From the NCBI GenBank assembly GCA_041690355.1, contig JAWLHK010000001.1:1-64000 (forward strand): a stretch of 64,000 nt of DNA, read 5' to 3'. This document shows, in pieces, positions 42,201 through 49,352 of the stretch. The stretch's first letter is position 1. Each line of letters opens with the position of its first letter. The DNA comes from JAWLHK01 sp041690355 [NCBI: bacterium] (GTDB lineage Bacteria > J088 > JAWLBW01). The notes beneath the pieces are model-generated. The model was not told where the DNA came from. It searched no databases and was given only the letters and a program-made list of their open reading frames with translations. The position numbers were made by a program, and so were the translations under genes.

Positions 42201-42891
42201 CGTTGCCGCTGTAGCTCTTCGAGAAGCAGGGGGCGAACTTGTCGGCGCCGCCGGTCTGCGTGCCCTCACCCGCCAGGTACTGCGCCTGCTGGGTACCGCT
42301 GTTATTGCTGAGCCCGCCGGTGAACGCCTTGCGCAGCAGATCGATGCGGCGCATCGTGGCCCAGTTGAGGAAGTTGCCGCTGAACGGATAACTGCTGTCG
42401 GCATAGCTGCCGGCGTCGCAGTTGTGATCGTCGAGCGTTCCCCGGGAGCCGTCGGGGCCCTTGGCGTTGGACTCGCGGTTGGCGTTCGTCTCCCAGGCGG
42501 GGTTCACTTCCCAGACCCCGCCGACAGTCGTCGACTCCAGGCCGAAAATCGGGTTCTTGTCGAAGCCGAAACTGGTTCCCTTGTAGCAGGCCCGGTTGTC
42601 GAAGAGGCCGTAATATTCCTTGCGCGGATCGTAGGGGCGCGTGTAGGCCGCCAGCGACATGGACGACGCGTTGTCGTACATGATCATGATGTTCGGCTTC
42701 TCGGTGATCGAAACATTGAGGAATGGCGGCAGGGCCGAGCACATGTCAGCGTTTCGCGCGTCTTCTACGGCCGAATCGAGTCCGGGGCCGCTGCTGGCCT
42801 GATTGCTCTGCATGAGCACCGGCAGCAGCGCAAGCACTGCGATCCCGAGCCACCGGAGCGTCTGAGCGAGTTGGGTACGCGTTGTTTTCAT
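36277..42891 (-). CDS. pilY1: Giant PilY1-type tip protein with inserted CARDB array
   Basis: A 2204-residue exported protein, about twice the usual PilY1 length. Signal peptide about 1-33. A degenerate von Willebrand MIDAS (MIMYDNASSM, about 66-80) opens a VWA-like region. Five CARDB-type Ig domains begin at about 363, 482, 603, 737 and 868 (for example PDLVISNLVASPSTGLSPGD). The VWA-like half resumes at about 990, with VLMISDGYSF near 1127. EF-hand-like loops DTDGDGALSMADD and NDDDADGVADNEDP occur at about 1360-1400. The PilY1 C-terminal beta-propeller runs from about 1530 to the end. It is last in the minor-pilin operon. PilY1 primes pilus assembly and binds surfaces. Confidence 0.92.
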   Translation of the reverse strand: MKTTRTQLAQTLRWLGIAVLALLPVLMQSNQASSGPGLDSAVEDARNADMCSALPPFLNVSITEKPNIMIMYDNASSMSLAAYTRPYDPRKEYYGLFDNRACYKGTSFGFDKNPIFGLESTTVGGVWEVNPAWETNANRESNAKGPDGSRGTLDDHNCDAGSYADSSYPFSGNFLNWATMRRIDLLRKAFTGGLSNNSGTQQAQYLAGEGTQTGGADKFAPCFSKSYSGNGVSPYGLNQLKVVDGTVTWGAQCGIAEETILASTLRVPVDYDGVKGEYAFSPKDRVVPASPTMPPTLEEALAAWKAGERNRNARLAQQPAPVFVPPLQNRTERRLPLSGSAQVASLFDVMSDAGFGLLSAPPRADFVVTLSALTATSGYEGDSLGFTVEIKNIGTDTGTALVSFYLERDGTRYLAGVCSAGSMAAGTVVAGTCFLTVPTVGDLDEDYLVVAVMDAAGSVAELDETNNESYYGGTYRAIAPSGPDFVILGATPDLHVGRVGMPVTVVFQVRNQGDLAGLATTITLTFGTVDAAASCAVPALAAGASAEVTCSFAVPTLTTGASYALRATIDPTDAQVERKESNNEYPAGDFWVYDNATTGSKKSLDLQAVAVVIDDGSLSGVPGGTELVEITIANVGSLTVAAGADLLLVLSSDNTFTTGDLNVASCSALPEFKPYPDASWKQTVTCTATFPNDADLPLKYPSGSYLAAIVNPSRSPTESPDYASNAIGTRYFIEYSDPDLVISNLVASPSTGLSPGDTITVTVDVTNQGAEVKFADIEIIGSGNAVRGDFDDVTLVVGPAECNGDAHTLTPGQTVTLNCSITVPLSALTGTYYLFARVDPSATASPAESDTSNNIRSIVVGVGAVGILPDLVITNVGIPSKVSPGGVLEVSYRIENIGFSTTATYPTVRLRMEADSGLWVETFCTTNVLVAPGVPVDATCSVSVPGETGSPAVTNLVSYAVGLQADPGAVILEGDETNNVSTGSVTVERLTACTSGCDYVLKVDYDNLGRTGILWSFRKKALGTLAPANLGIATINDWSEDTGLATTDKWQITMPGKFFGIEENQQNSNNLIPHLEAAGPKYSGKLARTLLNVMKYYAREPNFVAGKDPMKYDPVKNTEYGDHKCRNNYVLMISDGYSFDDNDALPPHVGSVSDLKDYASDATDVSARFHGDTPITMDDGTTYDMSVPWPSATGLITIPDGSYHVDNVARWGHDVDLRSDLSGNQTVGTVVVHTFAFEDVKVAQSERATQLMRLTAIQGGYIERDSVDGPSRQDEWDLDRNGLPDNYFAAREGDDIGEIILNALNSILLKTASGTSVSVIASTARGEGAIYQSYFRPTTAEAGTEITWLGYLQALWVDRFNNLREDTDGDGALSMADDMIISYEFDQSTLETIAKLYNDDDADGVADNEDPTNPGMPDPDNPDVGPIPLTKLKPIFESGLELFHTAQEDRNIFTWPHWATDAAPSASYPVMDVTGDASSTNIEILSKHMWPGGNDYYGSVTMTSYLVQWLRGEHIPWTTFRNRRITIDGTQSTWKLGDIVYSTPTIVGPPEERYDLIYADRSYGEYFTHNNVRNRRRLVLIGSNGGMLHAFNGGVFRTGDNPATAKEEQAWYDKQGLELGQEVWAYVPGSLLPQLRILADAGYDTTCHIYYVDLKPKVTDVRIFFDEAGDPIDDGYHIEGWGTIMIGGMRLGCGDIQYASYFIIDITNPDSPTLLAELAQKTAVNDSSRSLDADGLVKDLSGLNFTYFYPVVMRVPDPSANRFDPTAKWYLVVGSGPDEIAFNNSNSKAGNTALYVFDLNKIALAPAGSVTPGGKYKALEDFSYAVNKFDNGTFIANSSAGVGGVVVSGGLTADLSGNYSVDTVYVVAQYDDRAASTDNARWGSEIWRLVPKNPDGTTIYWDNPKNWTLTKVFATRDPANPAAGSHYQPIQGAPGITRDQKNNIWLYMGTGRFVYRNATHTAMDDLSYGLYQGVDSHYQQSLYGVIDPCWNDTNEVGCPTTTSPYRRSSLVNVTGLITRLIGDTGYVEDSTGTVNTTGRVMAMTVCGSPTCTIPEVRNYVGDTAAGRHGWVRDLQDYDDSGALGAVWWEVSFNKPAVAGGIVLFTTYLPGYDNTSEACALGGQSFLYALDYMSGVAPSADVFGTSETSLINEAAYRTAGDAAPPSPPAIYNKVVFVQSATARPIAVETNAQFKLFPHIRSWEEQ

Positions 42892-42902
42892 ATCGGCCTC
42901 TC

Positions 42903-43478
42903 TCAGTTATCCGCCACGAACCGCACTTCGGTGCGGGCGCCGGTCGGGTCGACGGCAATGATGGTTACGCCCTGTTCGATCAGGTATGAAGACCCGAGCG
43001 TCTGCCCCTGACCGACGCCGTCGTAGGCGCTGGCAAACTCGATGGAACCGCCCGTGAGCGGAATCGCCTGCATGAAGTCGACGTCGCCGTAGGCGGTCAC
43101 CTTGCCCAGGGTCAGCTGGAAGTCGGGGGCGAAGTTCGGCGAGCTCGGGTCGGGCGAATCGCTGTAGTCGGGGCTGTTGAACCCGAGGATTTCGTTGAGC
43201 ACGTTGCTGTCGACGACGGTCAGGCCCGGCGTCTGCACGAGCGTGCCGGCCGTGACCGACCCGGCGATCGTTTCCATCGCCAGGGCGCCGTGAGCGGCGG
43301 CGACCGCGCGCGTGACGGCCTTGCGCTGGTAGCCCGCGCTTACGCCGATTGTGCTCTGTACGAGCTTGTACATGCCGAGACCGATGATCGTCATGACGAC
43401 GAGCAGGACCATGGTAATCATGAGCGCAAAGCCGCGGTCGTCGCCGACGCCGGGCGCGCAAGTGCGATTAGAAGGCAT
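42903..43478 (-). CDS. pilX: Minor pilin-like protein PilX
   Basis: A 191-residue membrane-anchored protein. The N-terminus DDRGFALMITMVLLVVMTIIGLGM is the PilX-type hydrophobic helix after a short charged leader. Mature part has beta-rich segments (VRFVADN at the end) fitting a minor pilin. Starting ATG at 43478 follows GAGGAACT and overlaps the 3' end of pilW by 11 bp. With PilV, PilW and FimU it forms the initiation tip complex that carries PilY1. Confidence 0.82.
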   Translation of the reverse strand: MPSNRTCAPGVGDDRGFALMITMVLLVVMTIIGLGMYKLVQSTIGVSAGYQRKAVTRAVAAAHGALAMETIAGSVTAGTLVQTPGLTVVDSNVLNEILGFNSPDYSDSPDPSSPNFAPDFQLTLGKVTAYGDVDFMQAIPLTGGSIEFASAYDGVGQGQTLGSSYLIEQGVTIIAVDPTGARTEVRFVADN

Positions 43479-44478
43479 AGTTCCTCGGGCGGACGCTGAA
43501 GAAATATTGTTTACGCGGAAACTCGCGCTGGGCCGTTGAGAGCGGGATTGTGTGGCCGAACGTGGTGATTTCGGTACGCGGGTCAAGACCGCCGGTCGTG
43601 TTCGTACGCAGCGCCCGCACGACGAGCCCGATGTTCACCTGACTGATGTATTCGTTGGCCGTGAGCGTCGAAAGGTCGCTTTCGGTGCGCGAAACATACG
43701 AGGTCTTGTTCGTGAGCTGGAATTCGAACTGCATGTCTTCGACCCCGCGCAGCAGCGGCACGCCCGACATGAAGAGCGTCCCCCCGGATACGGTGTAGGA
43801 AACGGGGTCGGTCACGCGGGCGCCGTAGACGATCGTGCCGCGCGGGAGCGAATTGACCGACGGCGACACCTGGGCGACGAGAATCGGATCCGGGTTGCCG
43901 TCCAGATCGAGGTCGGGGCCGTCTTCGCAGAGCGTTCCGTTCAGCGTCCCGCCGTTCCCTGTGACGTTGAACGTGGTTCCGCCGACGTTCAGCGGCTCTC
44001 CGGTCATGGGGCTGACGAAGAAGATGCGCAGAGGGCGGTTCGCGTCGTAGGCGACGTCGCGCAGCGGGTCGGGCTTGCCGCCACGCCCCTCGGGCCCCCA
44101 GCAGCGCACCTGAACCTCGTTACCCGAGTAGATTGGCGCGACCATGGCGACGAAGCTGTGAATGAAGTTGCCGCCGGCGGCCGCAGAGGTGATCGTCAGA
44201 GAATCCGATGCGGTTGCCGTCGCGGCGTCGGCGTGAACGATGGGGTTGTTCGACATCTTGCCGAAGCCGGCCATGATGATGTCGCGCTGCATGATGTTCA
44301 TGGCCGCCTGGACGTTCGCCTGCAGGGCGGTTTCGGCGTCGTTGCTCACCGAAGCCGCCAGCTGGGTGCGGAACAGGCCGATGACCCCCGAGATGACGAC
44401 CGAGAGGATGACCATGCCGATGAGGAGCTCGACGAGCGTGAAGCCGGCGGTTCTGCGAAGTGGTTGAAAGGGGGTCAC
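43468..44478 (-). CDS. pilW: Minor pilin PilW
   Basis: A 336-residue prepilin. The leader TAGFTLVELLIGMVILSVV has the G^FTLVE cleavage site with Glu5. Length and position match PilW, the largest minor pilin. The body has long beta segments and loops (RCWGPEGRGGKPDPL). Start at the ATG 44478, 7 bp after the pilV stop. Expected to be processed by a PilD peptidase not encoded here. Confidence 0.88.
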   Translation of the reverse strand: MTPFQPLRRTAGFTLVELLIGMVILSVVISGVIGLFRTQLAASVSNDAETALQANVQAAMNIMQRDIIMAGFGKMSNNPIVHADAATATASDSLTITSAAAGGNFIHSFVAMVAPIYSGNEVQVRCWGPEGRGGKPDPLRDVAYDANRPLRIFFVSPMTGEPLNVGGTTFNVTGNGGTLNGTLCEDGPDLDLDGNPDPILVAQVSPSVNSLPRGTIVYGARVTDPVSYTVSGGTLFMSGVPLLRGVEDMQFEFQLTNKTSYVSRTESDLSTLTANEYISQVNIGLVVRALRTNTTGGLDPRTEITTFGHTIPLSTAQREFPRKQYFFSVRPRNYAF

Positions 44479-44485
44479 ATCGTCC

Positions 44486-44878
44486 TCACATGTAGAAGCT
44501 GCGCATGGTTACGATGGACACGGGCGCGGCGTAGGCCTCGGTCGAGTAGTTGACGCGCACGCGCACCCTGACGGGGGTGCTCAGCGAACCGGTGCGCTCG
44601 AGCCAGTAGTGCGCCTGATAGTCCCAGTTGTTGACGCGCACGGTTTCGGTACCGCTGGCCCCGTTGGCCGTGATGTACGACTGCAGGGCGTCGAGCGGCA
44701 TGGCCGTGAACTGCTCGGCGGTCGATTCGGCGACGATGCGCGCGGTCGTCCACTTGTCGTTATCGGCGGCGGCCTTGATGGCCATGGTCGACATGCCGAG
44801 CACGCCCGTCAGGCCGATCATGAGGATAACCAGTGCGATCATGATTTCGATGAGTGTGAATCCGGATTCGTTGCGCAC
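44486..44878 (-). CDS. pilV: Minor pilin PilV
   Basis: A 130-residue prepilin with ESGFTLIEIMIALVILMIGL at the N-terminus (G^FTLIE site, Glu5). It begins with a GTG preceded by GGAG; the open frame upstream belongs to another frame of the fimU gene. Short for PilV (typically about 180 residues) but the C-terminus is intact up to its stop. It lies 11 bp after fimU. Confidence 0.85.
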   Translation of the reverse strand: MRNESGFTLIEIMIALVILMIGLTGVLGMSTMAIKAAADNDKWTTARIVAESTAEQFTAMPLDALQSYITANGASGTETVRVNNWDYQAHYWLERTGSLSTPVRVRVRVNYSTEAYAAPVSIVTMRSFYM

Positions 44879-44889
44879 GGCTGAATCTC

Positions 44890-45492
44890 CTACTCGATCT
44901 GCCCGCTGGGGTACAGCGTGAAGCGTTGCGGCGCCGGCCAGGGACCGTTGACTTTGACGGTAGCGACCTGCAGGGTACGCCGCCCGGTCTGAAAGAAACC
45001 GGCCGAGGGGATGATGAAGAAATTGCCCGTCGGCAGGGTCGAGCCGGCGAGGTCGATCTGCATGAGGCTCCCCGTTCCGTTGATCGTCTCCTTCGGGTCG
45101 TAGCGGATGGTGAACAGCACTTCGCGCACTTCCCCTTCGCCCGCGTCGGGCTCGCCGTCGCTGTCGGCATCTTCTGAAGCCGTGAAGACGAAGGAGCGGT
45201 CGTTGTTCAGATCGTTCCACACGAAGCAGGACACGCCGTTGGGAAACAGGGCGATGGCCGTCGGCTGCGTGGTCGGATAGGGGGACACGATGGCCGAGCC
45301 CCGGCATTTGTTGAAGGAGGCCAGCGTCTGGTTGTACAGGTCGTCGTAGGACGATTTGCGCACGAGACTCGTGAAGGACGAGACGCCGACCGCCACGAGG
45401 ATGCCCGCAATGACGATGACGACGACGATTTCCACCAGGGTAAACCCTGCATCTTTTGCGCACTGAGTGTCGCGGGTCTGCATCTCTTGCAT
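44890..45492 (-). CDS. fimU: Minor pilin FimU/GspH-like
   Basis: A 200-residue prepilin. DAGFTLVEIVVVIVIAGILVAV gives a G^FTLVE cleavage site; the leader is about 16 residues, longer than usual. GspH/FimT-type body with a C-terminal NxxFF region and a Ca-loop-like stretch (EDADSDGEPDAGEGE). Start at 45492 is chosen because AAGGCAGG lies upstream. First in fimU-pilV-pilW-pilX-pilY1, the Pseudomonas order. Confidence 0.85.
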   Translation of the reverse strand: MQEMQTRDTQCAKDAGFTLVEIVVVIVIAGILVAVGVSSFTSLVRKSSYDDLYNQTLASFNKCRGSAIVSPYPTTQPTAIALFPNGVSCFVWNDLNNDRSFVFTASEDADSDGEPDAGEGEVREVLFTIRYDPKETINGTGSLMQIDLAGSTLPTGNFFIIPSAGFFQTGRRTLQVATVKVNGPWPAPQRFTLYPSGQIE

Positions 45493-45575
45493 CGCAGCCT
45501 GCCTTGGGGGATTCAATATGGAGTCTTTGTCGAGCATTTGCTCTCAGGTAGAGCAAAGGGCGTGCCAGCGGTCGC

Positions 45576-46493
45576 TCAGAGGGGGGCGGGCGTCTGGGAG
45601 GGGGCGGCATGGGGGCGCAACCGCGGGCGGACAAGACGGAACGCGGCTCCCCAGGCAAGCAGCAGCGCCACCCCGAAGAGGGCATCCAGAAGCGTGTACC
45701 AGCCGAGCAGGCGACCGCTCAGGGCGAGCAGAACCGCGTAGAAGGCGCCGGCCCAGCCGGCCAGGCGCCAAGCCCCTCCTCCCAGGTTCCCCAGCCGCCA
45801 GGCGAGGAGCAGGGCCACCGGGATCTGCCAGGCCGGAAAGCTCCACAACGGATACGCCGCCGACGCCGGCAGCCGGCCCGGGATGGCCGCCATCGCCTGG
45901 CCCGCGGGCAGGTCGAGAATCTGCAGCGCGGCGGCAAAGCCCGGATCGCTCTGGTATGGCGGGGCGACGGCGGCGAAGAGCCCCAGGCCCGCGATCGAGA
46001 GGCAGACCCCGCCCAGCAGGGCCAGCGTTTCGAGAAAACCCGCTTCGGGTTCACGCGCCCAGAGCACGAGCAGGAGCCCGGCCGAGAGCCAGCCGAAAAT
46101 CGCGCTGACGCCGTGGACGAATTCCGTCACGCCCTCGGAAAGTATTCCGAGCGCGGCCGACCAGGGCATCCCCGGCAGGGGGTCGGCGGGGAGCGCCACC
46201 AGGCCGGGCGATGCATGCACACCCACGCCGGTCAGCGCCGCGCGGGTCAGCAGGACGGCCGCCACGGTGAGCGCCAGGCGGCCCCAGGAACGCAGCGTGA
46301 ACAGCGCGTTCCACCTTTCCTCCTTACCCCCCAGCCGCCAGGCCAGCGCCAGGGCCGGCAAGAGGAAAACGGCCCCCTTGAACCCGTGCGAAACGGCGTG
46401 GCGGAGCGTGTCGGCATCCGGGGGAAAGAGGAGGATGAGGGCCAGCGCCGCGACGGCTTCGAGAATCAGCAGGATGCGCACGTCAGCCTCCAC
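45576..46493 (-). CDS. Integral membrane protein of unknown family
   Basis: A 305-residue protein with about eight hydrophobic segments and few soluble residues; the C-terminus is basic (LVRPRLRPHAAPSQ). It shares no motif that I recognise; a distant Yip1-like or exosortase-like fold is possible but unsupported. The start overlaps the end of the glycosyltransferase by 11 bp, and the fimU gene follows after about 83 bp. Gene order suggests a role in pilin decoration or assembly. Confidence 0.65.
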   Translation of the reverse strand: MEADVRILLILEAVAALALILLFPPDADTLRHAVSHGFKGAVFLLPALALAWRLGGKEERWNALFTLRSWGRLALTVAAVLLTRAALTGVGVHASPGLVALPADPLPGMPWSAALGILSEGVTEFVHGVSAIFGWLSAGLLLVLWAREPEAGFLETLALLGGVCLSIAGLGLFAAVAPPYQSDPGFAAALQILDLPAGQAMAAIPGRLPASAAYPLWSFPAWQIPVALLLAWRLGNLGGGAWRLAGWAGAFYAVLLALSGRLLGWYTLLDALFGVALLLAWGAAFRLVRPRLRPHAAPSQTPAPL

Positions 46494-48492
46494 AGTCCTC
46501 GAGAATTTCGTCCAGACTCACGGCAATTTCGCCGGCGGCCCCGAGGCGCGCCTCGCGCCACAGCTTGCAGGCGTCGGCTGTGCGGCCGCTCCGGTGCAGG
46601 GCGAACCCCTGCCATACGCGCCACTGGAGGTCGCCCGAACGTTCCCAAGCGAGCTCGAAATAGCGCGTGCTCTCGGGCCACCGCTTTTCGCGGTAAGCGA
46701 TCTCGCCCACGCGCGAGGCCTCGGTGGCGGTCATGGCCGTGACAGCCGACGCGAACTCGCGCATCGGCAGGGTCACCATGTGGAAACGGGCATACATCCA
46801 GATCCCGCGCTCGACCGCCGGGGCGGTGGCGGCCTCCTCGTACTGCGCCTGCAGGCTCCTGACGAGGGGAATGTAGCGGTAGGAGCTCCGGTTGACCACC
46901 TGCCAGGCAAGTTCGGGCCGGCCACCGAGCACCGCGTGCTCGATCGCCAGCGTCGCCAGAGAGACGTCGTCGGGAAAGGCCTCATTCGCGCGAACGGCCG
47001 ACGCGAGTGCCTCGTCAAAGTTCCCCATCCGGTCGTGGATGCGCACGCCGTGAATGATGAACTCCCTGTCCTTGGACGCCTGATAAGCAAGCCGGGAGTA
47101 GTCGAGGGCGCGATCGTATTTACCAAGGGCATAGGCGACGGCCCCCGCGACCTTGTAGGCGTTCTCGTTTACGGCGCCGTGCATGATCACGTTGTGCTCT
47201 TCCTTGAGGACGCGCATCGTCTCGACGGCCTTTTCGGCATAGGATTCGGCCGCTTCGAGATCGCCGGCGTTGAAGTGGACGCGCGCCATCCGGTAATACG
47301 GCCCGATCTTGAGCGGCGAGACGTCGATGATCGCGTGCCACTGCTTCGCCTCATCCTTCCACACCTCGTACTGCGAGATGGTGACCGCACCGTATCCCGC
47401 CACGAGGACGCCCGCCGCCAGCAGCGGCAGCGGCCGCGGCAGGCGCGACGCGGCATGCACGAGCAGCAGGGCTGCGGCCACCACGTGCACGAGCATGTAC
47501 CGCTCGGCAATCAGATAGAACTCCCCCGGCGGCCGCCAGAGGTTCGCGTAGGGGAAGAAGCCGGCCAGGAAGAGCACGCAGGCGAAACGCACGACCCGAT
47601 CCCGCGCGAAGAGCGCGGCGGCCAGCATGACGGCGAGCAGAATGACGCCCGCCACCGCATTGAAGTCCCAGATGCTGAACCGGTCGCCGATCACCATGGC
47701 GAACGGCCAGGGCTTCACCAGCTTGAAGACGTAGGCCCCGAAGGTCCGCACGATGAGAAGCGGGTCGAAGAAGACGGGCGGCTCGTAGGAGACGATGAGC
47801 CGGCGCACGAGGTAGAAGCCCCAGACCACCAGCCACATCGGCAGGTGGAAGCGGAACAGGCGCGCGGCCCCTTCCCGCCGCAGCCGGGGAAAATCCCAGA
47901 GCAGCGCGAAGGGGAGCATGGCGACCGAGCCCTCTTTGCTCACCAGGCCGCCAAGCAGGATCAGCAAGGTGAGTGCCGTCGGCGACGGCCGCTCCACCTC
48001 GGTCAGCAGCCGGCCGGCGAAGAGCACGAAGAAGAGAACCGCCAGCGTATCGGGAAGTCCCGACAGCCACGCGAGCGCCTCGAGGTTCGTCGGGAAAACG
48101 ATGAAGAGCGCCGTGGCGGCCAGCGCCGCTTCGGCGGAAACCAGCTTGCGCGCCAATCCAAAAAGGGCCAGTACGAGCAGGAACGTCACTCCGAGGTGAA
48201 GCACGTTCAGCGCGGTCGGCGGCTCGAACCCGCCGAGGTGCCCTGCCAGCGAGAGGAGAAAGAAGGGGAGCGGGCGGTAGTAGTTCGTGGCGTCGGGCCC
48301 GCGCAGCGGCTCCATGGGCGAGAGCCACGTGCCGAGCGGCGACGCCTGGACGACCGGGTTACGGACGATGATTTCCGTGTCGTCCCAGAAGTAATCGAGG
48401 CCGAGGCGCTGAAAGTGGATGACGAGAACGAGCAGCGCCAGGATCCAGGGATACCACCGGCGCCGGGTTCCGGCTGCGGATGCGGCGGTCAA
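46483..48492 (-). CDS. TMTC-like GT-C glycosyltransferase with TPR domain
   Basis: Encodes 669 residues. About 10 to 12 membrane helices in residues 1-370, then a TPR domain (about 380-650). The first periplasmic loop has the TMTC/PMT-like signature: LDYFWDDTEII, NPVVQASPLGTWLSP, NYYRPLPFF. TMTC proteins are O-mannosyltransferases that use polyprenyl-phosphate sugars. The TTG start overlaps the previous stop (TTGA) and is preceded by GGGAGAG. The position next to minor pilins and pilA suggests a pilin O-glycosyltransferase, comparable in role to TfpO/PglL but from an unrelated family. Confidence 0.8.
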   Translation of the reverse strand: MTAASAAGTRRRWYPWILALLVLVIHFQRLGLDYFWDDTEIIVRNPVVQASPLGTWLSPMEPLRGPDATNYYRPLPFFLLSLAGHLGGFEPPTALNVLHLGVTFLLVLALFGLARKLVSAEAALAATALFIVFPTNLEALAWLSGLPDTLAVLFFVLFAGRLLTEVERPSPTALTLLILLGGLVSKEGSVAMLPFALLWDFPRLRREGAARLFRFHLPMWLVVWGFYLVRRLIVSYEPPVFFDPLLIVRTFGAYVFKLVKPWPFAMVIGDRFSIWDFNAVAGVILLAVMLAAALFARDRVVRFACVLFLAGFFPYANLWRPPGEFYLIAERYMLVHVVAAALLLVHAASRLPRPLPLLAAGVLVAGYGAVTISQYEVWKDEAKQWHAIIDVSPLKIGPYYRMARVHFNAGDLEAAESYAEKAVETMRVLKEEHNVIMHGAVNENAYKVAGAVAYALGKYDRALDYSRLAYQASKDREFIIHGVRIHDRMGNFDEALASAVRANEAFPDDVSLATLAIEHAVLGGRPELAWQVVNRSSYRYIPLVRSLQAQYEEAATAPAVERGIWMYARFHMVTLPMREFASAVTAMTATEASRVGEIAYREKRWPESTRYFELAWERSGDLQWRVWQGFALHRSGRTADACKLWREARLGAAGEIAVSLDEILEDCGG

Positions 48493-49352
48493 TGCTTGAC
48501 TCTCCCGGCTACGGTTACGCGGCCGTCGGCCTCGATGACCAGCGGATTTCCCGACGGGTCGACGGGAACGGCCGAGAAAAAGCCGGCGCGTACGAGGTCG
48601 TCCATCTCGCCGGGACGCTTCCCAAAACGTTCCGCATACAGCGCCGCGACCCTTTCGACCGCCTGAATCGCCTCGAGCGTCACAATCTCTTTCTCCACCT
48701 CTTGGCGCACCTTATCGGGCAGCTGCAAGGCGAGCAGTTCGCGCAGCGTCTCGAGCGCGTCGGCCGTGCTGTCTTCCTGGCGCAGCAGCTTGGCTCCCAG
48801 GAGCGGAACGAAGGCCGGCGCGCGAGGCAGCCGGCCCGCGCGCAGAAAGAACTGCGCGGCCACCCTGGGGTCTTCCAGAAAGCGGTAGTGAATGAAACCG
48901 TAGTAAAACGGATATTCCCAGACCTCGGGAAACTGCACCATCGCCGCTTCGAGAAACGGGAGCGCGGCATGCGGCGCGCCGGCATACCAGATGAGCACGA
49001 GCGCGGCGAACGAATACGGATCGGAGAAGTCGGGGTCCATGCGGATGATCATGCGGGCCTGGCGCTGCAGGTACAGGATGTCGGCCGAACCCACAAGCTG
49101 CCCCTTGGTCTCCTGGGTCATGATTTTTCCGCCGTACCAGGTCAGCAGCTGCAGCCAGAGCGCCGCGCTGATCCCGCGCTTGTGCCCGAAGGTGACGTAC
49201 TCGAGAATGGGGGGCGGCGGCGACCCCTGCAGTTTTTCGATGTTTCGCGCGCGCAGCGCCGGCTCGCTCCACGCGATGAGGCTCATGGCGCAGGCCATGA
49301 CGACGAGCAAAAGCCCGGCGACTAGAGGTCTTTGCGACGGAAGAGCACGCAT
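48489..49352 (-). CDS. pilG: PilG-like membrane-anchored protein
   Basis: A 287-residue protein with one N-terminal transmembrane anchor (about 8-28) and a helical TPR-like body (FSDPYSFAALVLIWYAGAP, AALPFLEAAMVQFPEVWEY). It overlaps the ABC permease gene by 31 bp and the glycosyltransferase gene by 4 bp. Myxococcus pilG, next to pilHI, and an equivalent Geobacter gene beside pilA have a similar location; homology by sequence cannot be proven here. It probably connects the ABC transporter with T4P assembly. Confidence 0.6.
   Translation of the reverse strand: MRALPSQRPLVAGLLLVVMACAMSLIAWSEPALRARNIEKLQGSPPPPILEYVTFGHKRGISAALWLQLLTWYGGKIMTQETKGQLVGSADILYLQRQARMIIRMDPDFSDPYSFAALVLIWYAGAPHAALPFLEAAMVQFPEVWEYPFYYGFIHYRFLEDPRVAAQFFLRAGRLPRAPAFVPLLGAKLLRQEDSTADALETLRELLALQLPDKVRQEVEKEIVTLEAIQAVERVAALYAERFGKRPGEMDDLVRAGFFSAVPVDPSGNPLVIEADGRVTVAGRVKH

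Noticed and set aside
45537-45557. Hairpin TTTGCTCT-CAGGT-AGAGCAAA upstream of fimU as a terminator
   Set aside because: No T-tract follows on the minus strand. It could be an mRNA structure, but evidence is insufficient to list it.
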